This document shows, piece after piece, positions 11,938 through 22,099 of a DNA stretch of 64,000 bases. The position numbers and the translations under genes are program-made. Below the pieces are notes generated by a model that was not told where the DNA came from, ran no database searches, and worked only from the letters and a program-made list of their open reading frames with translations. Origin of the DNA: Chara braunii (lineage: Eukaryota > Streptophyta > Charophyceae > Charales > Characeae); the NCBI GenBank assembly GCA_003427395.1, contig BFEA01000119.1, positions 621,799 through 685,798 of the forward strand, in the 5' to 3' direction. The number at the start of each line of letters is the position of its first letter. Position 1 is the stretch's first letter.

Positions 11938-12452
11938 GTGGCTAATACCTCCCCCTCCCCACGCCGTCGCCGCTCGACCTCGATCCTCGAATCTCCGTGA
12001 TGAAAGTCCGACGCCGCAACTAAATAGTGCTAGGCCCACGTCTGGGTCTAGCTTTGACGGAATGGCTAGATACACGAGCACTGCGGGACCTGCCAAGTCA
12101 CCGAGACACCTTCAGAACTCATATCGTCGTCAATGCCATCCTCCGTACGTACGCACAGGTCACAGGCGAGCACACAGTCAACGAGACATAATCGTTTTAA
12201 TCCCTAGTTAATCAGCAGAAACAATCTGGCCGGCGGTCACGCCGGCTCTTCCGTCATCAATAAAATAGAGGATCACGCGCGCCTCAAAAATCCGCGCGCC
12301 CACACACTCCCTATTCTAGTCAACCATCCAGTCAACGTAGATTACAGACGCAGCCGCGGCTAGCGCGGTATACTTAAAATTCAAGCCAAAACTAGTTTCT
12401 GTCGCATGCAAAAACCAGGGCGGATACCCTTGTAAGGGTATTCGCACCGACA
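11938..12452. mobile_element. LTR fragment, Y family, copy 1
   Basis: This segment matches 53051-53552 along its length: shared landmarks include 'agctctgacgga'-like sequence near 12050, 'cgtacgcac..gtc.caggc.agca' near 12150, 'aatctggccggcg.' near 12225, 'cccacacactc' near 12300 and the end ATACCCTTGTAAGGGTATTCG followed by CACCGACA. The right end (CA at 12451-12452) is clear. The left end is approximate (TGGCTAATACC near 11940), and no matching target duplication was found. Confidence 0.6.
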
Positions 12453-12539
12453 CCGCGGCTACACTATCAGCAGAACACGATGTAACACTCTCTCGGAATA
12501 TCGTTGTCTCTCTCCGTACGCCACTGTACATTTGTAGGA

Positions 12540-13420
12540 CTGTGTATCTATGTCCTTGTCTCGGTGGCTGCATGACTGTGCATTTGTGCATTGTTGTGTG
12601 TTTTCACTGTGCACTGTGTTTTCAATGTGCGTTTCATTGTGCACTACATGACCCTGTCTCTGTGTGGCTCACTGCGTTTCTATGTTTGTGTGACTGTGGT
12701 GAGTCTGTGGTGCAAACCCACGCAGTCAGCGGTACCGGACCAGTCAGTCCCAGTCCAGCCCATCAAGTATCATCAGGGGTTGTCTGTACCATGGGTCGAT
12801 GGAAAGAGGCAGACCAACGAGTTATAGAAGTATAAATCAAGGCAGCGCCCAGCCATTCATTCATTCCCGTGGAAGCCATGCGTCCACAGTGACTTGTGTG
12901 AGCTGGTTTATAGAGGCCTGAAGTCGAAGTGGCTGAAGAGAGGTAGCGCAACCATAGCCGTTGTAGTTAGAGTAGTTGGCGGCCATGGCTGTCGTAGTTA
13001 GTATAGGTATGTATGCGTGAGTGTCACAGTGTGTGTGTGTTTACTGTGTCTGTTTAACCGTGCGTATGTCACAGTGTATCTGCGTTTGTGTGTTACTGTG
13101 TGTGCATGACTATGCCACTGTCTGGGTGTATGGGTCACGTTATTTGTTTGTCTGTCTGTTCTGTCCATCTGCCTGCTTCCAACTTTCTGTTTACCTCAGA
13201 CTGTCTGTTTGCCCCTTTATGTCTGCGTTTTCTGTTTGCATGTCCAGTCTGCCTGTCTTGAATGTGGCTTGCTTGTATCACTGCGACAGTGCACTGAGTC
13301 ACAGTATTTTCAGTGTGCGTGACCATGTCACTGCGAGAGACGGCGTCACACCACGGGTGTGTGACACTGTGTACGTGTCACTGGGCATATGGGTGGCACT
13401 GTGCTTATTGCAATCATAAC
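12540..13420. repeat. Cryptically repetitive GT-rich stretch
   Basis: This region is dominated by irregular repeats of words such as cactgtg, tgtgtg, cacagtg and tctgtctg. Open frames here are rich in Cys, Val and Leu because of the low-complexity sequence, and they do not look like genes. The middle part (12740-12960) is less repetitive and shows nothing recognisable. Confidence 0.6.
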
Positions 13421-13640
13421 GGTGCGGATCAGAACAAGAACCGACTTTTCTCACATAATACATGATGACGCAGCGACGGGCTAGACTACGAATGCTCAGA
13501 CCAATCAACGTCGTACTGCACACCAAGCATGCACCTTTATCGTTGCAGGGTGTGAAGGGGCACGGCGCTTACACAGGAGGAATGCGCCAGTCCCTCAATC
13601 ATACATAGATCAAGAGGAGGGAGATCTGACGAAGACGAGC
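13421..13640. repeat. Dispersed module M, copy 1
   Basis: This module is similar to 17400-17610: both have 'gtgc.gac.agaa.aagaaccgac' at the left, then 'gcgtagcga'-like sequence, 'gatc.gatcaatca.cgt' in the middle, 'gcgtgaagggg' and 'gcgccagtccct' followed by 'catacatag'. The copies are diverged with small indels. Each precedes a low-complexity tract, tgtctgtc here and CT/CA at the second copy. Confidence 0.6.
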
Positions 13641-13659
13641 TTATGGTGCCACAAGTAAG

Positions 13660-13790
13660 TCTCCCTGCCTGTCTGTTTCCTGGTATGTCTGTTTCCCGTC
13701 TGTCTGTCTGTTTGCTGTTTGTCTGTCTGTTTGCTGTTTGTCTGTCCAGTCTGTCTGTATGTCTGTATTTTCCCTTTATCTGTGTGTGTG
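13660..13790. repeat. (TGTC)n-like tract
   Basis: Imperfect tgtctgtctgtt units with the recurring variant tttgctgtttgtctgtc. This is simple-sequence DNA without coding potential. Confidence 0.85.
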
Positions 13791-13881
13791 CGTAGTAGGT
13801 AACATGTGGGATACTCGTGGTGATCGTGTGCATGCGAAATAGAGAGTTGTTTGGGCGTTGTCCAGCCATCTGAGCTTTGCA

Positions 13882-14352
13882 ACAACAACAACAACAATAA
13901 TAATAATAATAATAATAAATAATAATAATAATAATAATAATAGCAAGAAAGATTAGCAATGGTGAACTTCAGCAATCAAGCAGCATCATATACATAAGAC
14001 CAGATAGTAGTGACCTCGAACCAACAGCAAAATTGCGTCACAAGTTTCACCAATAAGAGTACAACTAAAGCTCATAATTACCAATGTCAGCATAGTCTCA
14101 TCATCGTCCACGAAGAACCAGAGTTGATATCCTATCTGGCGCCCCGGCGCCCAGACTATAGATGACGCATCCTGCCTAGCCTATCTACAGTGCTGAAGTT
14201 GACGACAACAGTGCTCCTGAAGTACGAGCAGGTAGCGGCCAATGCCGCACGCGTCAGCACCAGGTAAGTATTTCGTTTCACTCACAACCTCGTTCTTCAA
14301 CACACAGATGCCACGTGGACCCAGACTTCGCAAATAATAATAATAATAGTAA

Positions 14353-14433
<81 letters not shown>

Positions 14434-14436
14434 GCA
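13882..14436. repeat. (AAT)n-bounded module N, copy 1
   Basis: A (AAT/CAA)n tract (about 13882-13941) is followed by a unique body beginning 'agcaatggtgaacttcagcaa' and ending 'gactt cgcaa', and then a second long (AAT)n tract (14328-14431). The body matches 15600-15985, which is likewise bounded by AAT tracts on both sides. Shared landmarks include 'aattgcgtcac.agt.tcacca', 'gaagaacca' and the exon-like module at 14139-14263. The paired tracts suggest insertion or duplication at the microsatellite, or tailed retroposition. Confidence 0.65.
14139..14263 (+). repeat. Exon-like module E, copy 2
   Basis: The module starts with ggcgccccggcgcccagac and ends immediately before a near-consensus 5' splice site (ccag/gtaagt at 14262). 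It is alignable with the other E modules at 10085, 15246 and 15801. An open frame reads through part of it but is not closed at both ends, so this is not called as a gene. Confidence 0.45.
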
Positions 14437-15479
14437 GCGAAATTAAGCAATAGCGAGAGGACAATCCCAGATCACATCATCACATTGAAAGCCAAATAGT
14501 CACACCGTGTCCAAAGATCAGCATTGCCCCAATAATACACAAGTGGAGGTTCGTAGCACTGAAAATCAAGGTCCATGGAGAGCATAATCTCTCCTTTCGA
14601 CACAAAAGTCCAGTTCCTTCATACTCGCACTTGGCGCTCAACCCCCAACCTGCTCCTACACAGTTACTACAGACTTCAAAAGACAATGCAACTGTTGATA
14701 TCAGTGGCAGCCCAGAGTCATTGAGGGTGTTGGCCATTGCAGATCGTCGTCAATGTCAGGTATCTGCCCTCACATCATCATCATCACCATCATCATCATC
14801 ATCCCGTCATCATCATCATCATCTTTTCTCCTTTCTCTCTCCTTTCTCTCTCCTTCTTCGACTTCTCTCATCTCCTCTTACTCTTTCCATCTCCGATCTT
14901 TCTCCTCTCCTTCTCTATCTCCTCTCTCCTCCTCCGATCTTTCTCTCTCTCTCTCTCCCTCTCTCTCTTCTCTCTCTCTCTTCTCTCTCTTAGTCAGTAG
15001 CCGCTGAGAGGTCAGGTAGCGAGAGGGTGAAGGAGAGATGGTGGGCTTAGAGGGGAATACGAGTGTGAACCATATACAGGAAACCAAATAGTGGAATCAC
15101 TCATCTGAGCAAGCAGTAGTATCCCAGGTGGAGGGTATAAATGCACCGAGAAAATTATCCATAAAGAGCAATATAATTAAGTATTGAGCCCCTGTCCAAG
15201 CCCGTAGGCCACAGCAACACAGTATTTAGAGTTGCTCTCTCTGTCTGGCACACGACGCCCAGCCTATCCTATGCTACGACTGGTTCACACAACACGGTCA
15301 ACTTCTGCTCACGAAGACCAATGTACATGGTTGTCCACACCATCGACGACCTCTCTTCATGTACCTGGTACGTAACTCGTCACCCTGAATCAGACCTTGG
15401 TTATCCCACTGTAGCCTCCTTCCTTGAAGACCACCAGATCACCCCTATCATATTATAGCTTAGGTTTAAAACATAGTGA
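14437..15479. other. Low-complexity spacer with (TCA)n and (CT)n tracts
   Basis: The stretch contains a (TCA)n tract at about 14773-14823, a long CT-rich tract at 14830-14995, and a piece at 15015-15060 (gagggtgaaggagagatggtggg.tta) that recurs near 17627. E module copy 3 lies at its right end. No gene was seen; the Ser/His/Leu-rich frames are products of the simple repeats. Confidence 0.6.
15246..15366 (+). repeat. Exon-like module E, copy 3
   Basis: The module starts with ctggcacacgacgcccag and ends before gtacgta at 15367. It is more diverged in its middle than the copies at 14139 and 15801, but the start motif, the length and the donor-like end are kept. Confidence 0.4.
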
Positions 15480-15499
15480 TAATAATAGTAGTAATAGCA

Positions 15500-15524
15500 G
15501 TAAAATAAATAATAATAACAACAC

Positions 15525-15585
<61 letters not shown>

Positions 15586-15988
15586 GTAACAATAATGCTA
15601 AATATAACCGGAAAATGAGCGATTGCGAACTTCAGAACCAAGCAGCTTTAAACACATGAGACCAGATAATCATCACCTCAAACTGAAGGCATAATTGCGT
15701 CACGAGTCTCACCAAGTAAGGGCACACCAAATGTTCATTATCGACAATGCTAGAATCGTCCCATCATCATCACCAACGAAGAACCAATGTGTATTTCCTA
15801 TCTGGCGCTCGGCGCCCAAACTACAGATGGCAGATCCTATCTAGCCTAGACTACTGTGTCGAACGTTGATGTCAACAACTTTCTGAAGTATGAGCATACA
15901 GCGACCATCGCCACACGCTTCCAGCATCAGGTATGTCTTCTGTATCACTTACGACCCGATCCCATGCACACAGTTGCCATGTGCAAAC

Positions 15989-16024
<36 letters not shown>

Positions 16025-16049
16025 TAATAATAATAATAATAATATAATA

Positions 16050-16086
<37 letters not shown>

Positions 16087-16110
16087 TTAATAATAATAAA
16101 AAAATAATAA
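15500..16110. repeat. (AAT)n-bounded module N, copy 2
   Basis: A long (AAT)n tract (about 15525-15590), a body of about 385 bp and another AAT/AATA tract (15987-16110). The body matches N copy 1 (13942-14327) in order and spacing and contains E module copy 4 (15801-15930). Confidence 0.65.
15801..15930 (+). repeat. Exon-like module E, copy 4
   Basis: The module starts with tctggcgctcggcgccca and ends at a donor-like atcag/gtatgt. A frame in this copy and in copy 2 gives a similar short peptide (FLKYEHTATIATRF and LLKYEQVAANAARV), the only hint that the module was once coding. Confidence 0.45.
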
Positions 16111-16177
16111 TAAAAAAGATAAGTGGTAGCGAATCTCAGCAACATTACACACACGTACCCTGATTGATGCATTTGCG

Positions 16178-16640
16178 TTGTCTCTCTCTCTCCTTCCCCC
16201 TTTCTCTCTCTTCTCCTCCTCCTCCTTCTTCTTCTTCTCCTTCCTCTTCTTCCCTGTGCATTACTCTACCACGCAATCACCTTTCCCCCCTTCCGCGCAT
16301 TTCCTCCTTCTGCCTCGTCGTCGTTTCTTCCTTACTCCCTCCACGCAGTCTCCTTCTCACAATTTTCCACTATGACTCTGCAGACTCTCCGCTTTTCTTC
16401 GCCTTCCCTCTCTCAGCGTCAACTTTCCTCTTCCCGACTGTATTCAGCCAGTCGCAGCAGCAGAAAGCTTTGAATGTACCCGGTCGCGGTTTGTGACCGG
16501 GTTTATTCAAATCTAGCATTAAACCTTCTTCCTCCTACTCTTCCAGCTCCTCTCCCTTTTTCTCTCTCCTACTTTCTCCCTCTCTCTCACTCTCTCTTTC
16601 TCTCTCTCCTTAGTCGAATCATGAACGTTTCACACCCACA
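16178..16640. repeat. CT-rich low-complexity tract
   Basis: Polypyrimidine sequence on the plus strand (ctctctc, cctcctcctt, ttctttctc) surrounding a short less repetitive part near 16380-16500. No gene was seen. Confidence 0.7.
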
Positions 16641-16959
16641 CATTCCATCGATAGAACGAGTAAAAACGGAATGAATCTTCCGTTGAAGCGTGGAAATATA
16701 CACTGTCACTTTTTTATTAGCTCGTTCTATCGATCCAAGTAGCCTGCGACGAGTCGTGGTGTTGAAGACTTATAGGCTCTTTCTCTCTCGCACACACACA
16801 CACACACACACATTCCATCGATAGGATGAGCAAAAACGGAATGAATCTTCGCTGAAACGCAGAAATATACACTGTTCACTTTTTTTTTTACTAGCTCGTT
16901 TTATCGATCCAAGTAGAGTGAGGCGAGCCGTGGTGCTGGAGACTTATAGGCTCCTTCTC

Positions 16960-17009
<50 letters not shown>

Positions 17010-17150
17010 TCCATCGATAGGATGAGCAAAAACGGAATGAATCTTTGTTGAAACGCGAAAATATACACTGTTCACTTTTTTTTTTTTTTTTTGAATAGCT
17101 CGTTCTATCGATCCAAGTAGTGTGCGGCGAGCCGTGGTGCTGGAGACTTA
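16641..17150. repeat. Hairpin minisatellite, three units of ~150 bp plus CA/CT tracts
   Basis: Three units start at 16641, 16811 and 17007 (cattccatcgata...). Each contains an inverted pair, ATCGATAGAACGAG with CTCGTTCTATCGAT in unit 1 and ATCGATAGGATGAG with CTCGTT.TATCGAT in units 2 and 3, enclosing a smaller inverted pair around aaacggaatgaatcttc. The units are joined by (CA)n tracts of different length (16790-16811, 16966-17008), which explains the unequal spacing of 170 and 196 bp, and the last runs into a (CT)n tract. Confidence 0.85.
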
Positions 17151-17152
17151 TA

Positions 17153-17205
<53 letters not shown>

Positions 17206-17385
17206 TCTCTTTCTCATCTCCTTCTCGATCTTTCCTCCTTCTCGATCTTTCCTCGCATTCTCGATCTCTCCTCCTTCTCGATCTCTCCTCCCCTTCTCAA
17301 TCTCGATCTCTCCTCCTTCTCGATCGCTCCTCCTTCTCGATCTCCCCTCCCTCTCGATCTCTCCTCCTCCCTACATGCATGCATG
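17151..17385. repeat. (CT)n tract and CTCGATCTCTCCTCCTT-type minisatellite
   Basis: A pure (CT)n run (about 17152-17200) continues into degenerate 15-18 bp units of the type ctcgatctctcctccttct. It is purely repetitive. Confidence 0.85.
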
Positions 17386-17399
17386 TTGCATACAGTAAA

Positions 17400-17610
17400 G
17401 GTGCAGACCAGAATAAGAACCGACCTCTCATACACCGTACGAGATAGCGTAGCGAAGACTTAGTTACCAATGATCCGATCAATCAGTATCGCAATGTGGC
17501 CCTGACATACATCATCATCGTACCATGGCGTGAAGGGGTCTGCCGCCTACTCAGGAAAAACGCGTCAGTCCCTGCCATACATAGTCGAAGTGGAGGGGTT
17601 AGTTGAAGAA
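17400..17610. repeat. Dispersed module M, copy 2
   Basis: Similar to 13421-13640 (see that entry). After it, gggtgaaggagagatggtgg (17627-17646) repeats a piece at 15025, so these modules have been shuffled among the microsatellites. Confidence 0.6.
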
Positions 17611-17684
17611 GGGGGAAAGATGGGAGAGGGTGAAGGAGAGATGGTGGACTTAGAAGAGGAAGAAGAAGAACTCTCTCTCTTTCT

Positions 17685-17783
17685 TTCTCTCACACACACA
17701 CACACACACACACTCGAGCGAGCCCACACACACAAACGTGGTAATGTATATTCCCCTGTTGTAGGGATAGATACATTCAATTT

Positions 17784-17838
<55 letters not shown>

Positions 17839-17845
17839 TTTCACC
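17685..17845. repeat. (CA)n and (TTTA)n microsatellites
   Basis: A short CA run lies at about 17689-17712 and an almost pure TTTA run at about 17780-17841. Between them is unremarkable sequence. Confidence 0.9.
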
Positions 17846-18621
17846 TTGCTCACCCTTTCGAAGGAGGTAGCATGAGGTTGCGGCGATGTTAGAGACCTAC
17901 CTGTTCTCTTCTCTCGTTTCCCCGGCCGTCGTCCGAATCGTTGTCGCCTAGTTCGTGAGCGTCGTCGTCGAGATCGCCCGTGCGCCCAGTCAGGTAAGTG
18001 CTCACACCCTCCCTCTTTCTCCTCCTCCTCTCTCCTTCCTTCTTTTCTTCTTTCTCCTCTTTCTCCTTCTCACCCTTTCCTTCCTTCTTCCCTCTTTCTT
18101 CCTTCTTCCTCCTTTCACCTTCACTTTTCTCGCCGGTACTTTCTACTTTGCCTGTGATCGCCGCTCATCCCTTTGCGCAGTTTCTCCGTACCCCTTTCTC
18201 GTTTTTTCTTCCTCTGTGTCCTGCCGTACTCCTCGCTCGTTTTTGCCCTGCCCTGCTGCGGAGTCCGACCAGGCGCAATCGGTCGGCTCCGTACTAGGCG
18301 AATCTGCCACAGTATCGCGGCGGAATTCATTTGGGCACCAAGGGGCAGATAGGCCGTTGAGAAAAACAACAAGATTAAGAAAAAAAAAACTAGAAAAGGA
18401 AAAATAATAATTCTAAAATCTAATAAAGAAGAACTGAACTAACAGAATTTAATGAAACTCAACCTACAACTCCCCCTACCTTGCCAAGTGTCAGGGTCCA
18501 CGACACTCGGTTCCAACTTAACAACTAACCCTGCTAACTTCTACTCGTAAGGTCGCGGGTTCGAACCCGGCCTGTTTGAGGGTGACCGGAAAAGGCATGC
18601 CCCGCCCCCTTTAGCTAGCAA
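17846..18621. other. Non-coding stretch with donor-like site and CT tract
   Basis: A strong 5' splice-site-like sequence (gtcag/gtaagtgc at 17991-18000) is followed by about 120 bp of CT-rich sequence. A T-arm-like ggtcgcgggttcgaacccgg is at 18553-18572, but I see no matching D-arm or acceptor stem. No gene is supported. Confidence 0.45.
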
Positions 18622-18705
18622 AAGAGCTGGCCCGGAGGCAAGTCGGACTCGATCCCAATATCCCTTGTTTATCAGTCCGCACCTTTACCTACTGGGCTAG
18701 CTCTT
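18622..18705 (-). pseudogene. tRNA-like element with A and B boxes
   Basis: On the minus strand, a seven-base pair of ends (AAGAGCT 18705-18699 with AGCTCTT 18628-18622) encloses an A-box-like TAGCCCAGTAGGTAAAG (18699-18683) and a B-box-like GGATCGAGTCC (18655-18645). Their starts are 44 bases apart, as in tRNAs. The anticodon loop region (CTGATAA) resembles a GAU loop, but its stem does not pair, and the terminal stem encloses about 70 rather than 58 bases. It is therefore most likely a tRNA-derived SINE head or a tRNA pseudogene. Confidence 0.5.
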
Positions 18706-18999
18706 ACCACGATGTAGTAAGGAGCTGCCTTCCTATAAGTAGACGTAGTTGTCCGTCCCTTACTAGTCTGCGTGAGTGTGCGCGCTTGCAAGTCAGTGTG
18801 CCCATCCGTATGCTTGTCGGCTTGAATATGCTTGCGACCCACAAGGACACCTCGTGGACCGGTAGGTCTGAAGGGTCGGTACTTAGCCATGGCCTTCGGC
18901 ATTAAGGGTTGTGACAGGGAAAACTTCAATTAGCAAGCGGCCGGTATTTCACCAAGTAGAGGTAGATGCGCCGGACACTCGAGCCTGAGTATAAGAAGA

Positions 19000-19370
19000 C
19001 AAAAGTTGACGCTTTTAGACCCCCAATACAGGTAGGTAGACGGGTATCATTCCCAAGTCTCAGTGTGCGCCATAGACGTACCTGACACGGACTCTAACCT
19101 AATCAACCCCTCCGCCCTCTTCTGTCGGCGGGGCATTACTACCGGTGGTAACCACTACAGCGCGCGTCATAACGATGCGCGCATATACTTTCGAAAATTT
19201 ACCACCAATTCACCCCGGCCTCCTTAGCCGAGGAATCCGTTTTCGAGTGTCACGCTAAAGCGTGCGCACCCCTTTCACTCCAGCCCGGCTCCGTCATGGT
19301 AGCCGAAGTCGTCATTTTGTCGAGTGCAAACGTATGGTCAAATACCCTTGTAAGGGTATTTGGTCCGACA
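19000..19370. mobile_element. LTR end, Y family, copy 3 (diverged)
   Basis: The right end reads AAATACCCTTGTAAGGGTATT, then TGGTCCGACA, ending in CA at 19369-19370. This is the same terminal hairpin and ...CCGACA end as Y copies 1 and 2 (12452 and 53552). Upstream similarity is weak and the left boundary is not determined; 19000 is a rough limit. A CGCGCGTCAT..ATGCGCGC inverted repeat lies near 19160. Confidence 0.45.
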
Positions 19371-21773
19371 ACGGTAAATTGGAAGTGTGATTAGGCGAGA
19401 GTGTTGCACGGTGATGATGGTATCGGTTCTCATGGCGTGGCAAACAGTGGTCCTCCGTTGTTGTTTTTTTGTCGTGCACAACGGTTATGGTGAATTTCAA
19501 TATAGCCTGGAGGTCGGGCTAGCACTGGTGCATATTTGGGATATTGCGGTAGTGGTGCGTGGACCGGCGGCATGAAGAGAGTACGTGCACGAGGCAGTAA
19601 TTATTGGGCTCGCAGCACATGCGGTTTTCAGACAGAGCCACTTTTTTTTTTTTTTCGTGGCACGGAATGCGAGCGGTTTTCAGTTTCGGACCATCTGGTA
19701 TTACGGGCGATGGTGGGGGACTGCATTGGGATCAAGTGAGACTGAGTTTGAGATCGGGACAGACAACTTGGTGTGGCTATTGTGAGCGGACGTGGTGATT
19801 GGAGGCGGCGTGGACTTGCAATTGTTAGGGGAATATCTCTGGTGCGTAAAATGCTGTGGGAATGTATTAAGACAATTTGGTACATTAGAACCATGTGAAA
19901 ACTCATTCGTGGGAACACCCTCCTAGAGGGCTATCTCGCTTGAATTTTTTTGTGGTCCAACCTCTTTTCTTTGAACAGTCGGGAGAGGACGCGAACCATG
20001 ATTCGGGAGAAAGACCACAACTTGTGGAGTTGTGACCTATAGTTTGAACTTCAACGACGATTAACTTTTATCTGATTGAAGTATTACTTGGTTTTCTTGA
20101 GTGAGTTGGATCAAACTTCATTCGAGGTCAGTCAGTTGATTTACTCATATTTCCTTTCACACCTGTGTGAACCCACACTTTGCTTGACTCTGTTCGTTTG
20201 AATGTTCAAAAAAAAAAGTAGAGGAAAGTTGTGTGTGTCGTGCATGTGAATGAAAAGGTCTGACATGAGTATGAGATTGCATTGGTTTTCTCTTGAATTT
20301 GTTGTCTTTGCATGTTGTGCAGGTAGGTATAAGGATGTTGTAAAGTACAAGTTTGATGACGTCTTCTTGAAAAGATGAAAAAAATTATCTTCTTTCTACC
20401 TTTCAACTGTCTGTTTGTCAAAATGACTTGTAGTTTTGAAAAAGATTAATTTATTGTGTGTTGTAAAATGAATGCGATTGAAATAAAGCAGATAAGTTCA
20501 AATGAATTTAGTCTTTTCCCATGATTGACCATTTTTATCCTGAATGACCTTATCTACCTGTACCTGTCCAAATGATTCTCATTCTCTATCTCCTTCGATT
20601 CTTTTCATCCAAGTTACCCCAAACTTAGAAAAAATGAGAATATTTGAAAGCTACTCGCAATTGACACATTCTCTTTCTCCAGGAAGCGTCTGGAACGGGG
20701 GTTCGTTGCTTTAGGAGTCGACCCTGTTATTGACCCAGAGTGGAGCGTTCTACGGGGGAGTACTCTGCCGATTCGGTGGAGACGGCCCGACTTCCGAGAT
20801 CCGAGCTTTGAGCTCGGACGAGGAGGTGGAGTACCCTAGACCACTTCCTAGAGGCAGATACATGCAACACTTCAAGCAATGTACCTGATCAAGAATCATC
20901 CGTCGAGCACCCTATCCAGAAAGGTTGGAAGCATGTGAAGACGGGTGTGTGCGTGCCTAATCTTAGATCAGCGGTAGGATGAAATGAATAATTTTAGTAG
21001 CATGTCTCATCAAGTCAAAACTAAGGCAACCGATTACCTTGTCGGCTGCATCAATATTATTGCCGGTAGCCAACTCTTTATTGGCAGTTGTATGATTGTT
21101 TTGTGGAGTTCGACCTTAGATGGTCGGATTGTATTTCGATCTTGTGTTATTGGATGTACTATATGATGATTTGGATTCTTTCAGATTGGGCATATATTCT
21201 TATCGACTACGGTTGATTCTTTTTTATGCAATTATAAATGGTTATTATAATTTTCTTTTGACTGTGTATCTAAAGGGACTAGGATTAATGTTGGGATTCA
21301 TGCTTGGTTGAGACGGTCCTAGTTCACTTACGTTCACTTTGTACTTAGAAGATCAACGCCCTAAGGGACGAACGACGTTCGAGTCTACTTGGCGTTTAAC
21401 CAAGCGTATCTATACTACAGCGAACGAGCAAACACCCTCGGTTGATCTACCTCTTCGATTGCATTTAAAACCTTTCAAATGTGGGTCAGTAGCTCGGTAG
21501 GGATACGTCCCTAAGGGTGATGACAGCTCCTTAGGGAAGGAAAACTTATGCCTCGCGGGAACCTATCCTGTCGTAGGGGACAAAAAAATGTACAACTGGC
21601 TTACCCGGCTAAAGCGACGAAGGGACGATTCGACCACGTCCGTCTCGGCTTGTAGGGTTATTTTGTGTCGTTCCCAAGTTGTCTCCTTGATTTTGTTTTG
21701 TTTTACTCTTACGTGACATAGTCTGGAGAGCTCCCACTCTTCCCAGAAGGCGGGAGCCGATGCGCTCTACAGG
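19371..21773. other. Non-coding stretch leading into element 3; probable 5' LTR end at 21771
   Basis: No gene is supported. The right end, ...gctctaca at 21764-21771, is followed by GG and then a primer-binding-site sequence, so the last part is probably the 5' LTR of a plus-strand element. I could not find its TG start. The sequence becomes AT-rich from about 20000 onward. Frames up to 67 codons at 19536-19798 contain a T run and show no domain. Confidence 0.4.
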
Positions 21774-21786
21774 TGGCGCCGTTGCC
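21774..21786 (+). promoter_or_regulatory. Primer binding site (tRNA-Asp), element 3
   Basis: TGGCGCCGTTGCC is the exact complement of the last 13 bases (with CCA) of plant-type tRNA-Asp as I recall it, and equals the complement of the first part of the site at 49050-49067. It lies two bases after a CA dinucleotide that would end the 5' LTR, and gag-like coding sequence begins about 310 bp downstream on the same strand. Confidence 0.75.
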
Positions 21787-22099
21787 TGAGATAACGACAA
21801 ATTACAGTTGTCCCTAGCGGAACGACACTTGAGTATTTTATTGAGTTATTCTGATTTCAAGGTAGCATCTTTTGAAAATAGGTGAGATGATGAACCGTTA
21901 TCAAACCTACTTTTAAGAGATAGTTATATCTATTTTCATTTATTAACGCTACTTCCTTAGAGGACAAGATATAAATTAATTATTTTTCGCTCACCACGAT
22001 GGAACAGTAGAAAAATTTGACATTTCATAGACCTTACAAGTCTCTTCAGCTTCTTACCTTTATGCCTTATCGCTTGCAGATTAATCTTCTCATAGCGAG

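Noticed and set aside
13537-13975. Open frames encoding runs of Tyr, Leu or Ile (also at 14181-14450, 15401-15641, 15933-16172)
   Set aside because: They are translations of (AAT)n and related microsatellites.
16641-17150. CRISPR-like array of repeats and spacers
   Set aside because: The units are ~150 bp with CA tracts between them, in a clearly eukaryotic context; spacers are not unique short sequences.
18553-18572. tRNA gene suggested by ggttcgaaccc
   Set aside because: Only a T-arm is visible; no acceptor stem, D-arm or anticodon arm fits around it.
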